In this document: one piece after another, positions 46,940 through 56,662 of the stretch | How positions within the stretch are numbered: position 1 is the first letter of the stretch | How the letters are laid out: each line of letters begins with the position of its first letter | From: Croceibacterium xixiisoli | GTDB taxonomy: Bacteria; Pseudomonadota; Alphaproteobacteria; Sphingomonadales; Sphingomonadaceae | Direction of reading: 5' to 3' | Assembly (NCBI RefSeq): GCF_009827305.1 | Contig: NZ_WTYJ01000002.1 | Coordinates: 868,001 to 932,000, forward strand | DNA length: 64,000 bases | Program-made: the position numbers and the translations under genes | Notes under the pieces: model-generated | Databases searched by the model: none | What the model saw: the letters and a program-made list of their open reading frames with translations, nothing else | What the model was told of the DNA's origin: nothing

Positions 46940-47578
46940 TCAGCAGGACGCCACCGCGACGGCCGGTGAAGGATTGTAGATCTGCGACAGATCGCGATCG
47001 TCGCGCACATACATGGCCGCTGTCTTGCGGATCGTCGGAGCGCGGATGATGTCCGGCATGCTTAGCGCTTCATAAGGATAGAAGATTTCAACGAAGATGA
47101 TCGCCGATCCGGCATCGGCGACAATCTGCCGGCCCGCCGGTCCGATGGCCGTGATCGAGGTGCCGGTCCGCCCCGCACCCTGAACGCCATAGGATGACCG
47201 GAAATTGCCCCTGCCGAAACAGCGCTGCCAGTGAATCCACTGGCCGCCCTGGGCATTGCGCTCGATGCTGGACATGATGATCCGCCCTCGGCCGCGAATA
47301 TCCAGGTTTCCCGCCTGGATTTCCGCCGCCCGGAACACTTCCTGCACATCATATTCGCGGAAGCGGGGGTTGGCATTGACCACCACCTGCTTCGCGCGGG
47401 ATGCATTGTCCGCCACGGTGATCGTCATCTGGCTGATGCGCGTCTGGGTCACTGCATAATTGGCCAGTTCGATGCCGCCCAGGGCCAGAAACAGCATGAT
47501 CGGCAGCGAATAGGCGAACTCGATCAACGCCAATCCGCTGGTATCTGCCTTCAGCCGCCGGAAAAACGATCTGCTCAT
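46940..47578 (-). CDS. TadE-like pseudopilin, third gene of the Tad set
   Basis: 212 residues from ATG 47578, overlapping the stop of the upstream gene (ATGA-type). It has a basic start (MSRSFFRRLKADTSG), then ALIEFAYSLPIMLFLALGGIELANY, the TadE signature with Glu in the pre-pilin-like segment before the membrane helix. The rest is periplasmic. TadE-type pseudopilins are processed by TadV and needed for Flp pilus assembly. The other Tad machinery genes are not in the window. Confidence 0.85.
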   Translation of the reverse strand: MSRSFFRRLKADTSGLALIEFAYSLPIMLFLALGGIELANYAVTQTRISQMTITVADNASRAKQVVVNANPRFREYDVQEVFRAAEIQAGNLDIRGRGRIIMSSIERNAQGGQWIHWQRCFGRGNFRSSYGVQGAGRTGTSITAIGPAGRQIVADAGSAIIFVEIFYPYEALSMPDIIRAPTIRKTAAMYVRDDRDLSQIYNPSPAVAVASC

Positions 47579-48189
47579 CAGTTCCCCCGGCAGATCTGCT
47601 TGCCGGCACGCTCGGACTGGGAGCCATAGGGCTGGTTGCGCAGCACCGTGCTGCTGCTCATTGTATTGGTGTCGCTCCAACCCAGGAAATTGCCGATCGG
47701 GAACAGACGATCATAGGCCACCGTCACCGTGTAGAACACGACGTCGTCCGCGCCGCCGATGCCTTCGCGGCCCATGTCGGCATCCCATTGCCCGTTGTTG
47801 TTAATGTCGGTGAAGCATTCATTGGGATCGTAAACGCCGTTGCGATTGGCATCGACATAATCCTCGGGCCGGCCGACGTCGCTGAAGGTGTGATAATTGC
47901 GCCGATCGAAGGAAACCTCCGCGTTGGGAATCGTCGTCTTCAACATGGCTTCGACATGGTCATCGATCGCCTGATAATTGCCCAGGCCGGTTTCCAGCGT
48001 GGTGTCGCGCGCCGCCTGTTGTACGGCGCCCTGTAACGTGGCCTGCGCCATCACCACATGTCCCAATTCGAAGATGCCAAGCAGCATGATCACGAAGATC
48101 GGTGCAACGAAGCCGAACTCCACGATCGTGGCCCCGCTTGTGTCCCGAGCAAGCGCGGCACTGGTTTTGCGGCAGCGGTCAAGCATCAT
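47578..48189 (-). CDS. TadE-like pseudopilin with EF-hand-like loops
   Basis: 203 residues starting at ATG 48189. TSGATIVEFGFVAPIFVIML is the TadE processing/membrane motif. In the periplasmic part two acidic stretches, DANRNGVYDPNE and DINNNGQWDADMG, read like calcium-binding EF-hand or dockerin loops about 20 residues apart. That is unusual for a TadE protein and suggests calcium stabilisation of the pseudopilin. It overlaps both neighbours by a few bases in a three-gene operon. Confidence 0.85.
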   Translation of the reverse strand: MMLDRCRKTSAALARDTSGATIVEFGFVAPIFVIMLLGIFELGHVVMAQATLQGAVQQAARDTTLETGLGNYQAIDDHVEAMLKTTIPNAEVSFDRRNYHTFSDVGRPEDYVDANRNGVYDPNECFTDINNNGQWDADMGREGIGGADDVVFYTVTVAYDRLFPIGNFLGWSDTNTMSSSTVLRNQPYGSQSERAGKQICRGN

Positions 48190-50102
48190 TGGGTCAGTCT
48201 CAAATCGGCAACTTGCGAAGCGATATAGCTAAAGGTTGAGCGCAACTGGGCGATATTACCGGCAAAAAATGCGCGATCGCCGCTGGAACAGTTCCTTAGA
48301 TCATCGCTGATCGTGGTGCCGAACCCGATAACCCAGATGGTGTAACCCTCGTTCTTCGCTTCTTGGCATGCCGCCCGGAAGCGCAGCGCGTGAATTGCTT
48401 CCAACGGACCGGTATCAAGGGTTCCCGCGATAGCTATCCGGTTTTCCAGCTGCTCGTGGCCATAGGCGGTATAGGCGATCCGGTTGGCGTCCATCTCACC
48501 ATCGGTCATGTAGATGATATGACGATTGGCCTGCTCATCCGGTCGATCATCTACGATGTCAGCGAAAATGCCTGTCGGACTGCTCAGACGCGCGCCCCAG
48601 ATCATTCCCACATCATGATAGGTAAAGCCTTCAACCCTCAGGCTATTGACATAGGTGTTCAACCATCCGGGAACAGTGGCACTGGTCATATCCACTTCGC
48701 GGAATGCCATCATTTCAGTCGGGCAGGCCCTGTAATCGATCGGATAGTATGTTGTCCCTGTCTGCTCCCGTCGGTAGGGGTTGGCATTGCGATCATAGGC
48801 GATGTCCAGCCACATCGGGCGCCAATAGCTTCCCGGGTTGCCCGCATCGGGTTCGCTGTTGATATCCAGGTCCAGCGCGCCTGCTGGAATGGGATTGAAG
48901 CTGGTTGCACGGACGGTGTCCCGTTCCATCAGGCACCCGCCCCAGGTCGAATTGGTGGTTGTTATGCCACCGCTGCGCTGGCTGCCGAACGCCGCGAGTT
49001 GCCGAACATCATAGGTTCCGGCTGTGTCTACCCAAGCCGTATCTGCCACATCGGTGGCGTAAGCGACTTGGCCCAGTCCAGCCAAACCAGTTGTGTTGAC
49101 AGTAGCTTGTTCATAACGCCATTTGTTTGCCGGATTTGCAATCCGGAAAATCTGCTTGAACGTGTTGGTGGTCTGGAACGACCGCCTGATACAGGTTCCT
49201 GTGGTGCTGAGGAAATTAGTGCGGGTCCAGCTTACAAGTTGATAACCGCTGGTCACGGTCGTGGCAGGCGGAGTTCCGGTCGTGTTCGAAGATGTCGCCC
49301 AAGTGCTGCAGGCGGACTGCGTCACTCTTTGGGCATTTGTTTCTTCCCGCCCGGTGGTCGTGTTGCTGCCGGTCCCAACATTTTCGGCAACGCTGAAGGT
49401 GACACGTCGCGTCTGAAACGGCGCCGAGCTTGAAAAGAAGCTCGCAGGCATGTGTCCTGCCGACACCAGGCCACGGGCGTTAACGGTTGTCGAATAGGGT
49501 ACAAATCCGTAACGAATACGTGTTTCCGGCTGTATCTGGGCATTGGCCAAAGTCAGGTGAAAATCCCGTACGGCATCGCGCAGGCCGCTGATGCGCGTAC
49601 CGCCTCCAGACATGCTCGATGCCATCGATCCGGTCGTATCCAGCACGAACATCACATCGGTATTGGCAATCTGGAGTTCAGCCGTGCAATTGGCTTCCAG
49701 ATCGATGGTCTCAAAGTTGAAAAAGTTCATGATGACGGTTGGCAGCGGGACGGAAACCGTGCCGACCACATTGTTCTCATCGTCGGCCCGGGTGGTGAAG
49801 TTCGGCACACCCAGGCCATAACTGCGGTGATCGAAATTGGCACGGAACATGGTCGTGGCTTTGCCCTGTTCAGTTCTGCCATACTGCCCGGTTTCCGCCA
49901 GTGCTTTGCGCCCCGCCAATGCGCCAGCGTCGCACGCGTTCTGCAACTGCGTCTTGGCCATATAGGCTCGGCTCAGTTCTACGCCGCTGCCGATGATCGC
50001 CAGCATCGGCACCAGCGCTGCTGCGAAGATCGCCAGCGTATTGCCCGCCTCATTGCGAAGCAGGTCGGGCAGGAAGCCGGTTCTGTTCTTATTGGGCGCC
50101 AT
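48186..50102 (-). CDS. TadG-like protein with von Willebrand factor A domain
   Basis: 638 residues. The N-terminal segment FLPDLLRNEAGNTLAIFAAA leads into a membrane helix typical of TadE/TadG (Tad pilus) proteins, followed by GVELSRAYMAKTQLQNACDAGALAG. The vWA domain has a MIDAS-type DTTGSM near residue 155, with downstream TDGEMDA and WVIGFG. The long insert with Thr/Asn-rich stretches is probably extracellular. TadG anchors the Flp pilus at the cell envelope. It begins the operon with the two TadE genes. Confidence 0.85.
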   Translation of the reverse strand: MAPNKNRTGFLPDLLRNEAGNTLAIFAAALVPMLAIIGSGVELSRAYMAKTQLQNACDAGALAGRKALAETGQYGRTEQGKATTMFRANFDHRSYGLGVPNFTTRADDENNVVGTVSVPLPTVIMNFFNFETIDLEANCTAELQIANTDVMFVLDTTGSMASSMSGGGTRISGLRDAVRDFHLTLANAQIQPETRIRYGFVPYSTTVNARGLVSAGHMPASFFSSSAPFQTRRVTFSVAENVGTGSNTTTGREETNAQRVTQSACSTWATSSNTTGTPPATTVTSGYQLVSWTRTNFLSTTGTCIRRSFQTTNTFKQIFRIANPANKWRYEQATVNTTGLAGLGQVAYATDVADTAWVDTAGTYDVRQLAAFGSQRSGGITTTNSTWGGCLMERDTVRATSFNPIPAGALDLDINSEPDAGNPGSYWRPMWLDIAYDRNANPYRREQTGTTYYPIDYRACPTEMMAFREVDMTSATVPGWLNTYVNSLRVEGFTYHDVGMIWGARLSSPTGIFADIVDDRPDEQANRHIIYMTDGEMDANRIAYTAYGHEQLENRIAIAGTLDTGPLEAIHALRFRAACQEAKNEGYTIWVIGFGTTISDDLRNCSSGDRAFFAGNIAQLRSTFSYIASQVADLRLTQ

Positions 50103-50175
50103 TTCCGCAAAAATCCGTCGGGAAAAATAACAGCCTCGCTTCTTATCGGCCGGTCGTTAAGGAGCGGTTACCCCT

Positions 50176-50847
50176 ATGAATGAAAACTCTCCCACCGCTC
50201 GGTCCGACACCGCCGATCTGCCGCAATTGCAGCAGCTGGCGCTCAGCTATGCGCCGGCCGCAGCGCGCCAGCCCACCCTCGGCCTGCTGCTGCTCGATGC
50301 CCATCTGGGCACGCTGTTGCGGCAGATGCGGGAACCGGTGCTCACCCAGCTACGGTTGGCCTGGTGGCGGGACACCCTGGTCAAGCCGGCGAGCCATTGG
50401 CCGCAGGGCAATCAGGTGCTCGCCCTGCTTGCGCCATGGCGCAACCCTGCCGCGCTGGTGCCGATGGTGGATGGGTGGGAAGAACTGGTCACCGATGATC
50501 TGACGCCCGCCGCGATACAAGGCTTCGCCTCAGGGCGCGGCCGGGGCTTTGCCGAACTGGCCCGGCAACTCGATCTGCCCGATGCCGCACAAGCTGCGCA
50601 GGACGCTGGGCGGGTCTATGCGCTGGCCGATCTGCTCGGCAACATATCCTCCCCGGCGGAAAAGGCGCAGATCCTGCAACTGGCCGGCAAGCCTTCGCCC
50701 ACCGCCTTCCGCCTGCCGCGCCCCCTTCGTCCGCTGACGGTGCTGGCCGGGCTCGGCGCGCGGGCGGTTGCACGGGGCGATGGCCATTTGGCGGCCGGGG
50801 GCGGGGCCTTCGCCCTGGCGGTGCGGCTCGGCCTGCTCGGGCGCTGA
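50176..50847 (+). CDS. Squalene/phytoene-synthase-fold protein, possibly non-catalytic
   Basis: 223 residues from ATG 50176 with AAGGAG at 50159-50164. QLRLAWWRDTLVKP is the signature helix of the squalene/phytoene synthase superfamily, and GFASGRGRGFAELARQL and GRVYALADLLGN follow as helices. The canonical DxxxD metal-binding motifs are not seen and the protein is shorter than true synthases (~280 or more). It is closer to the NDUFAF6-like, assembly-factor branch. A structural or chaperone role in respiratory complex I assembly is one possibility. It is divergent from the TadG gene. Confidence 0.65.
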   Translation: MNENSPTARSDTADLPQLQQLALSYAPAAARQPTLGLLLLDAHLGTLLRQMREPVLTQLRLAWWRDTLVKPASHWPQGNQVLALLAPWRNPAALVPMVDGWEELVTDDLTPAAIQGFASGRGRGFAELARQLDLPDAAQAAQDAGRVYALADLLGNISSPAEKAQILQLAGKPSPTAFRLPRPLRPLTVLAGLGARAVARGDGHLAAGGGAFALAVRLGLLGR

Positions 50848-50921
50848 CCCCCCGGCCGGAATTGTTTTTGTTTGGCCGCAAAACGCATTAGCCTGCAGCG
50901 GGATCAAGGTGGGGCAGGCGG

Positions 50922-51389
50922 ATGAACAAGATCGTTCTCGGCGCATTTCTGGGTTTGCTGTTGGCGGGAATCGGGCAATTCTGGCTCAGCGGCAATGCCG
51001 CCGTCGAACGCGGCGCCCCGCCGCCCGCGCCTCTTGCTGCTCCTCCATCAGGCCCGGCTCCGCTGCCCAGCGCCGACATTGCCGGCCTGCGCGGACCTGC
51101 TCCGCCAGAGGCGACGGCGCTGACCCGCGAACAGACCCGCTTCTTCCGTTATGATCGCAACCGCGACCAGCGGATCACCCGGGAAGAAATGCTCTCCACC
51201 CGCACCGATGCGTTTCGCAAGCTCGATGTCGACGGCAACAATCTGCTGACCTTCGAAGAATGGGCCGTCGCCACCGTCCAGCGTTTCGACGGTGCCGATG
51301 CCAATCGCGATCGCTGGCTCTCTGCGGCAGAATTCGCCACCACCGCGCCCGCGCCGGCGGCGTCCTCGACCCCGCGCTGCGCGTGCTGA
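50922..51389 (+). CDS. EF-hand domain protein, probably membrane anchored or exported
   Basis: 155 residues. An N-terminal hydrophobic helix (IVLGAFLGLLLAGIGQFWL) is followed by a Pro/Ala-rich linker and EF-hand loops: DRNRDQRITREE, DVDGNNLLTFEE and DANRDRWLSAAE, each with Asp at loop position 1 and Glu at 12. Calcium binding in the periplasm is likely. Such proteins are frequent in sphingomonads and their roles are mostly unknown. The C-terminus (SSTPRCAC) has two cysteines. Confidence 0.8.
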   Translation: MNKIVLGAFLGLLLAGIGQFWLSGNAAVERGAPPPAPLAAPPSGPAPLPSADIAGLRGPAPPEATALTREQTRFFRYDRNRDQRITREEMLSTRTDAFRKLDVDGNNLLTFEEWAVATVQRFDGADANRDRWLSAAEFATTAPAPAASSTPRCAC

Positions 51390-51440
51390 TGCGCAGGCAG
51401 CGCGCGCTCCTGCGCAGGCAGGGCGTGGCTGGCTCGCGCC

Positions 51441-52778
51441 TTAATGGCTGTTGGGGGCCTCGCCGCGTGCCGCCAGCCAGGTGGTGAAATCTTCCTTGCC
51501 GCGGCCGGTATAGGCTTCCTTGCGCTGCTTCTTCTTCACATCGTGCAACGGCGGAAACAGCCCGAAATTGATGTTCATCGGCTGATAGCTTTCCGCCTCT
51601 GCATCCCCGGTAATATGCGCCAGCAGCGCCCCCATCGCGCTGGTGCGCGGCGGTGATTGCCAGCTCCGCCCGGCCAGCTGATCGGCCGCCATCAGGGCTG
51701 CCAGCAGCCCCACCGCACTGCTCTCGACATAGCCCTCGCAACCGGTGATCTGGCCCGCAAAGCGAATATGCTCGCCGCCCTTCAAGCGGAGCTGCCGGTC
51801 AAGAATAGTGGGTGAATTCAGGAAGGTATTGCGGTGCAATCCGCCCAGCCGGGCGAATTCCGCATTCTGCAATCCGGGGATCGTGCGAAACAGGCTGATC
51901 TGATCGGCATATTTCAGCTTGGTCTGAAACCCGACCATATTCCAGAGCGTGCCCAGCTTGTTGTCCTGCCGCAATTGCACCACGGCATAGGGCCAGCGTC
52001 CCGTGCGCGGATCGTCCAGCCCGACCGGCTTCATCGGCCCATAACGCAGCGTATCCACCCCGCGCGATGCCATCACCTCGATCGGCATGCAGCCTTCGAA
52101 GTAGGGCGTGTCGGCTTCCCATTGTTTGAACTCGGTTTTCTCACCGTCCATCAAGCCCTGATGGAAAGCGAGATACTGCTCCTTATCCATCGCGCAGTTG
52201 ATGTAATCCTTGCCGTCACCCTTGTTCCATCGGCTCTGCATCCAGCAGATGTCCATATCGATGCTGTCGTGATGCACGATCGGTGCAATGGCATCGAAGA
52301 AAGCTAGGCTTTCCGCCCCGGTCTTCCGGCCGATGCTCTCCGCCAGCGGCACAGCGGTGAGCGGGCCGGTGGCGATGATGGTCAGACCTTCGCCGGGCAA
52401 TTCGTTCACCTGCTCGCGCACGATCTCGATATTCGGATGCGATTCCAGGACCTTCTGTACTTCTTCTGAGAATACATCGCGGTCCACCGCCATAGCCGAT
52501 CCGGCCGGCACGCGGGCGATTTCACCGGCGCTCATCACTAGCGAATTCAGCCGGCGCATCTCGTGATGCAGCAGGCCAACCGCATTCTTCTCGTCGTCGT
52601 CGGATCGGAAGCTGTTGGAACATACGAGTTCCGCCAGACCATCGGTCTGATGCGCCGGTGTCGAACCACCGCCGCCGCGCATCTCCGAAATCTTCACGCG
52701 AAATCCGCGCCGCGCCAATTGCCAGGCCGCTTCGCTTCCCGCGAGACCGCCGCCGATGATATGTACGTCATGGGCCAT
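51441..52778 (-). CDS. trmFO: Methylenetetrahydrofolate-tRNA-(uracil-5-)-methyltransferase
   Basis: 445 residues from ATG 52778 (the frame extends to 53144 but that part lacks similarity). The N-terminal FAD-binding motif is [11 protein letters not shown], and [16 protein letters not shown]-type [13 protein letters not shown] and [15 protein letters not shown] are strong TrmFO hallmarks. The enzyme makes m5U54 in the T-loop of tRNA using folate and FADH2. It is 48 bp from the divergent YhhN-like gene. Length is typical. Confidence 0.95.
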   Translation of the reverse strand: MAHDVHIIGGGLAGSEAAWQLARRGFRVKISEMRGGGGSTPAHQTDGLAELVCSNSFRSDDDEKNAVGLLHHEMRRLNSLVMSAGEIARVPAGSAMAVDRDVFSEEVQKVLESHPNIEIVREQVNELPGEGLTIIATGPLTAVPLAESIGRKTGAESLAFFDAIAPIVHHDSIDMDICWMQSRWNKGDGKDYINCAMDKEQYLAFHQGLMDGEKTEFKQWEADTPYFEGCMPIEVMASRGVDTLRYGPMKPVGLDDPRTGRWPYAVVQLRQDNKLGTLWNMVGFQTKLKYADQISLFRTIPGLQNAEFARLGGLHRNTFLNSPTILDRQLRLKGGEHIRFAGQITGCEGYVESSAVGLLAALMAADQLAGRSWQSPPRTSAMGALLAHITGDAEAESYQPMNINFGLFPPLHDVKKKQRKEAYTGRGKEDFTTWLAARGEAPNSH

Positions 52779-52826
52779 GATCGCTGCCGCTTGCTCCGGC
52801 ACGGCTTCCGCGTCAAGGGTGGTGCC

Positions 52827-53519
52827 ATGGCTGCATCGCGATACAATAGAGCCCTGGCGGAAAAACGCCCGATCCTGCTGGCCAGCCTGATTGCCGCGCT
52901 GGCCTTCTTCTACCTGCGCGCCGGCCCATGGCCCGAACTCTGGCTGATCCCGCTCAAGGGTGCATCGGTTCTCCTCTTGGCTATCTATGCGCTGGTTCGT
53001 CACAAGAGCCAGGACGGGCGCCTGCTCGCCGTGTTGATGACGGTGGCTGCCTTCTGGGCGATGGCGGATGAAGTCGATCTGGGGGCAGGGCAGGTGCTCG
53101 CCTTCGGCTATTACCTGATCGCCCTGCTGCTCTATCTCCGCCACCGACGGGCCAGCCTGAACCCGTCACGCAAATGGATCACGCTGGCCTTGCTGTTGTT
53201 GCCGGCTGCCCTGCTGCATGTGGTGATGACCGGGCCTTACGCCGGCCTGATTGCCGCAGCCTATGGCCTGACGGCCGGCGCGGCGGCGGCCGCGGCCTGG
53301 ACCAGCAGTTTTCAGCTGTATCGCGTCGGGGCGGGTGCGGTGCTGGTCCTGCTCTCCGACATGCTGGGATTTGCCGCAATGGGGCCGCTCAATGGCAGCG
53401 ACATCCCCACCATCATGGTCTGGCCGCTCGCCTATCTGGGGCAGTTTCTGATTGCGATCGGCGTGGTGGCCGTGATGAACAAGCGCGAACCGCAGATCCG
53501 GCTCGTGAGCAGCCGATAG
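52827..53519 (+). CDS. YhhN-family (lysoplasmalogenase-like) membrane protein
   Basis: 230 residues from ATG 52827; the longer frame from 52563 overlaps trmFO. About seven to eight transmembrane segments, with [31 protein letters not shown] and a [15 protein letters not shown] end, match the YhhN/TMEM86 family. Its animal member hydrolyses lysoplasmalogens. The acidic D-E-V-D in the third helix region is a conserved family feature. The function in bacteria is poorly defined; a role in ether or lyso-lipid turnover is inferred. Confidence 0.85.
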   Translation: MAASRYNRALAEKRPILLASLIAALAFFYLRAGPWPELWLIPLKGASVLLLAIYALVRHKSQDGRLLAVLMTVAAFWAMADEVDLGAGQVLAFGYYLIALLLYLRHRRASLNPSRKWITLALLLLPAALLHVVMTGPYAGLIAAAYGLTAGAAAAAAWTSSFQLYRVGAGAVLVLLSDMLGFAAMGPLNGSDIPTIMVWPLAYLGQFLIAIGVVAVMNKREPQIRLVSSR

Positions 53520-53531
53520 CTGCCAAAAAGA

Positions 53532-53562
53532 AGCCCGGAGCTCCACCAGGGAGCCCCGGGCT
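53532..53562. terminator. Terminator between YhhN-like gene and gyrA
   Basis: A 13-bp stem with one mismatch (53532-53544 with 53550-53562) and a 5-nt loop. The left side has AAAAAGA, giving a T-run for the minus-strand gyrA; the right side reads GCCTTGTTTTC for the plus strand. Confidence 0.85.
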
Positions 53563-53584
53563 GCCTTGTTTTCAGCGGCGGCGA

Positions 53585-56377
53585 TCAGGCGTCGCTATCG
53601 CCGGCATCTTCGTCGCCTGCCTCCGCATCAGCGGCAGGTTCGCCATCAGGTTCGGCCCGACGCTCGATGATCTCGGCCAGGATCGCTTCTTCCGCTTCGT
53701 TCTCGGGCTGCTCATCTTCGTCGATGCGCACCGCGCTGACGACATGTTCATTCTTGGACACGTCAAACAACCGCACACCGGCCGAATTGCGTCCGATCAC
53801 CCGCAGGGATGACAGGCCCATCCGGATCAGCTTGGCCTGATCGGTCACCAGCATCAGCTGATCAGCCTGGGTCGCCGTGAAGCTGGCCACCACCGGTCCA
53901 TTGCGCTTTATATTGTCGATATTGGTGATGCCCTGGCCACCGCGCCCCGTCCGGCGATATTCATAGGCAGAGCTGAGCTTGCCATAGCCATTGGCGCATA
54001 CCGTCAGGATGAACTGCTCGCTGCCGGACAGTTCGGCGAAGCGATCCGGTTCCAGATCGGGCTCGCCTTCCTTCTCCGCCTTCCATGGGGCGTAGCGCAG
54101 ATATTGCTCACGCTCTTCCGGAGATGCGCCAACGCGATGCAGGATCGAAAGTGATACGACAAGATCGTCATCTTTCAACGTCATGCCGCGCACACCTGTC
54201 GATGTACGTGAAGTGAATTCGCGCACATCATCGGCGGCAAAGCGGATCGCCCGGCCATTGCGCGTGGCCAACAGCACGTCATCGCCAGAATCGAGCAGCG
54301 CAACGCCGATCAGCTTGTCGTCCGATCCTTCTTCGAACCGCATCGCCAGCTTCCCGTTGCTGGGAATATTGGCGAAGGAATCCATGCTGTTGCGGCGGAC
54401 ATTGCCCTGCGCCGTGGCGAAGACCACGCTCAGCGCGCCCCAGCTCGCCTCGTCCTCAGGCAGCGGCAGAACGGCGGCGATGGTCTCACCCTCGTCCAGC
54501 GCGGGCAGCAGATTGACGATCGGACGGCCCCGTGTCGTCGGCCCGCCTTCCGGCAGCTTCCACACCTTGAGCCGGTAGGTCTTGCCCGCCGTGGAGAAGA
54601 ACAGCACCGGATTGTGGGTGCTGGTCACGAACATCGCCATGACCGCGTCTTCGTCCTTCGTGGCCATGCCCGAACGGCCCTTGCCGCCACGCGCTTGCGC
54701 CCGGAAAGTCGAAAGCGGGGTGCGCTTGATATAGCCATCCAGCGTCACCGTCACGACCATCTCGTCGCGTTCGATCAGATCTTCGTCGTCCAGCCCATCC
54801 CAGGCCGGCGCGATTTCCGACAGCCGCGGGGTGGCATAGCTCTGCTTGATGACTTCCAGCTCATACCGCATCACGGCGTAAAGCCGTGCGCGATCGCCCA
54901 GGATCGCCAGATATTCGGCGATGCTGGTGGCCAGTTCCTTCAGCTCATCGCCGATTTCATCGCGGCCCAGCGCCGTCAGGCGGTGCAAGCGCAGGTCCAG
55001 AATGGCCTTCACCTGGATTTCCGACAGGCGATAGGTATCGGCGCCGCTCCCGGCTTCGGGATCGACGGCTTCCACCAGCGCCAGATAGGATGCGATGTCG
55101 CCAATCGGCCATTCGCGCGCGAGCAGCTTGGCGCGGGCTTCCGCCGGGTTGGATGATCCGCGGATCATCGCCACCACTTCGTCCAGATGCGACACTGCCA
55201 CCACCAGGCCGAGCAGGATGTGGGCCCGGTCGCGTGCCTTGTTCAGTTCGAACTTGGTACGCCGCGTGATCACCTGTTCGCGGAACTGGATGAAGGCCTG
55301 GATGATCTCGCGCAGCGCCAGCGTTTCGGGCCGGCCGCCACGGATCGCCAGCATATTGGCGGGGAAGCTGGCCTGGGCGGGGGTGTGCCGCCACAGCTGG
55401 TTCAGCACCACTTCGGCGGTGGCATCGCGCTTCAGATCCACCACCACGCGCACGCCGTCGCGGTTGGATTCGTCGCGAATGTCCGAAATGCCTTCGATCC
55501 GCTTGTCCTTGGCGGCCTCGGCAATCTTTTCGACCAGGTTGGACTTGCCGACCTGATAGGGGATCGACGTCAGCACGATCGACTGGCGATCGCCACGCTT
55601 TTCCTCGATCATATGGCGGCAACGCATGATGATCGATCCGCGCCCGGTCGTATAGGCGGACCTTGCACCCGAATTGCCGAGGATCAGCGGTGCCGTCGGG
55701 AAATCGGGCCCCGGGATATATTTCATCAGCTCTTCGGAACTGATGCCCGGATCATCGAGATAGGCGAAGCAGCCGTCGATCACCTCGCCCAGGTTGTGCG
55801 GCGGAATATTGGTCGCCATGCCGACCGCGATCCCGCCCGCGCCATTGACGAGCAGATTGGGGAAGCGCGCCGGCAGAACCGAGGGTTCCTGCTGCGAACC
55901 GTCATAGTTGTCGACGAAATCGACCGTGTCCTTCTCGATGTCTTCGAGCAGGGCCGTGGCCACGCGGGCAAGGCGCGCCTCAGTGTAACGTTCGGCGGCC
56001 GGCGGATCGGGGTCCATCGAACCGAAATTGCCCTGACCATCGATCAGCGGCACACGCATCGACCATGGCTGCGCCATGCGCGCCAGCGCGTCATAGATCG
56101 CCTGGTTGCCGTGCGGGTGATAGTTACCCATCGTATCGCCGGTGATCTTGGCGCATTTGCGATAGGGGCGACCAGGAAGGAATCCGCCCTGTTGGCAGGC
56201 CCACAGGATACGGCGGTGAACGGGTTTGAGACCATCGCGCACATCGGGCAGGGCCCGGCTCACGATCACGCTCATCGCGTAATCGAGATAGCTGGTCTTC
56301 ATTTCATCGACGATGTCGATGCGGTCGAATTCCCCCGGGGTCGCCGGCGGATCAAGGGTATCGGTCGTGTCGTTCAC
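53585..56377 (-). CDS. gyrA: DNA gyrase subunit A
   Basis: 930 residues with the N-terminal breakage-reunion domain (active-site Tyr131 in the ERYTEARLA segment) and a C-terminal beta-pinwheel with a GyrA-box-type QARGGKG motif. The acidic C-terminal tail is normal for the group. It makes the A2B2 gyrase that negatively supercoils DNA. The quinolone-resistance region departs from E. coli: the positions equal to Asp82, Ser83 and Met120 are Asn91, Gln92 and Glu129, while the Asp87 position is Asp96. Its start is ATG 56377. Confidence 0.97.
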   Translation of the reverse strand: MNDTTDTLDPPATPGEFDRIDIVDEMKTSYLDYAMSVIVSRALPDVRDGLKPVHRRILWACQQGGFLPGRPYRKCAKITGDTMGNYHPHGNQAIYDALARMAQPWSMRVPLIDGQGNFGSMDPDPPAAERYTEARLARVATALLEDIEKDTVDFVDNYDGSQQEPSVLPARFPNLLVNGAGGIAVGMATNIPPHNLGEVIDGCFAYLDDPGISSEELMKYIPGPDFPTAPLILGNSGARSAYTTGRGSIIMRCRHMIEEKRGDRQSIVLTSIPYQVGKSNLVEKIAEAAKDKRIEGISDIRDESNRDGVRVVVDLKRDATAEVVLNQLWRHTPAQASFPANMLAIRGGRPETLALREIIQAFIQFREQVITRRTKFELNKARDRAHILLGLVVAVSHLDEVVAMIRGSSNPAEARAKLLAREWPIGDIASYLALVEAVDPEAGSGADTYRLSEIQVKAILDLRLHRLTALGRDEIGDELKELATSIAEYLAILGDRARLYAVMRYELEVIKQSYATPRLSEIAPAWDGLDDEDLIERDEMVVTVTLDGYIKRTPLSTFRAQARGGKGRSGMATKDEDAVMAMFVTSTHNPVLFFSTAGKTYRLKVWKLPEGGPTTRGRPIVNLLPALDEGETIAAVLPLPEDEASWGALSVVFATAQGNVRRNSMDSFANIPSNGKLAMRFEEGSDDKLIGVALLDSGDDVLLATRNGRAIRFAADDVREFTSRTSTGVRGMTLKDDDLVVSLSILHRVGASPEEREQYLRYAPWKAEKEGEPDLEPDRFAELSGSEQFILTVCANGYGKLSSAYEYRRTGRGGQGITNIDNIKRNGPVVASFTATQADQLMLVTDQAKLIRMGLSSLRVIGRNSAGVRLFDVSKNEHVVSAVRIDEDEQPENEAEEAILAEIIERRAEPDGEPAADAEAGDEDAGDSDA

Positions 56378-56662
56378 CTGGACGGGTCAATCTGTTCTGT
56401 TGTCGTTGTACCGGTTCCGCGAGACCCTAGGGCAAGGGGGCAGGGGTGGCCAGCATGGCGCGCTTCGCGGGAGTTGGCTGAACAGCTTTATCCACATTTG
56501 CCGGGGCTGCAACCATGCAGCCGTCTGGCCGGCGCGGTTAAATCGCCGTTCAGCGCACGAAGCTTAGGGACACAATTGCATTCCCGGCCGTTCATCGGCA
56601 CAAACTGTATCATTAACCCCTGGGCCCGCATACGGCCGGACACGACACAGGAGCGTATATTG

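Noticed and set aside
45445-47010. Minus-strand frame opposite pdhB
   Set aside because: It crosses the strong terminator at 46867 and opposes the lipoyl and E1-beta motifs.
55187-56662. Long plus-strand frame continuous with the TPR gene, antisense to gyrA
   Set aside because: gyrA motifs are unambiguous on the minus strand; the TPR gene has a proper ribosome binding site at 56649 and a signal peptide at 56663.
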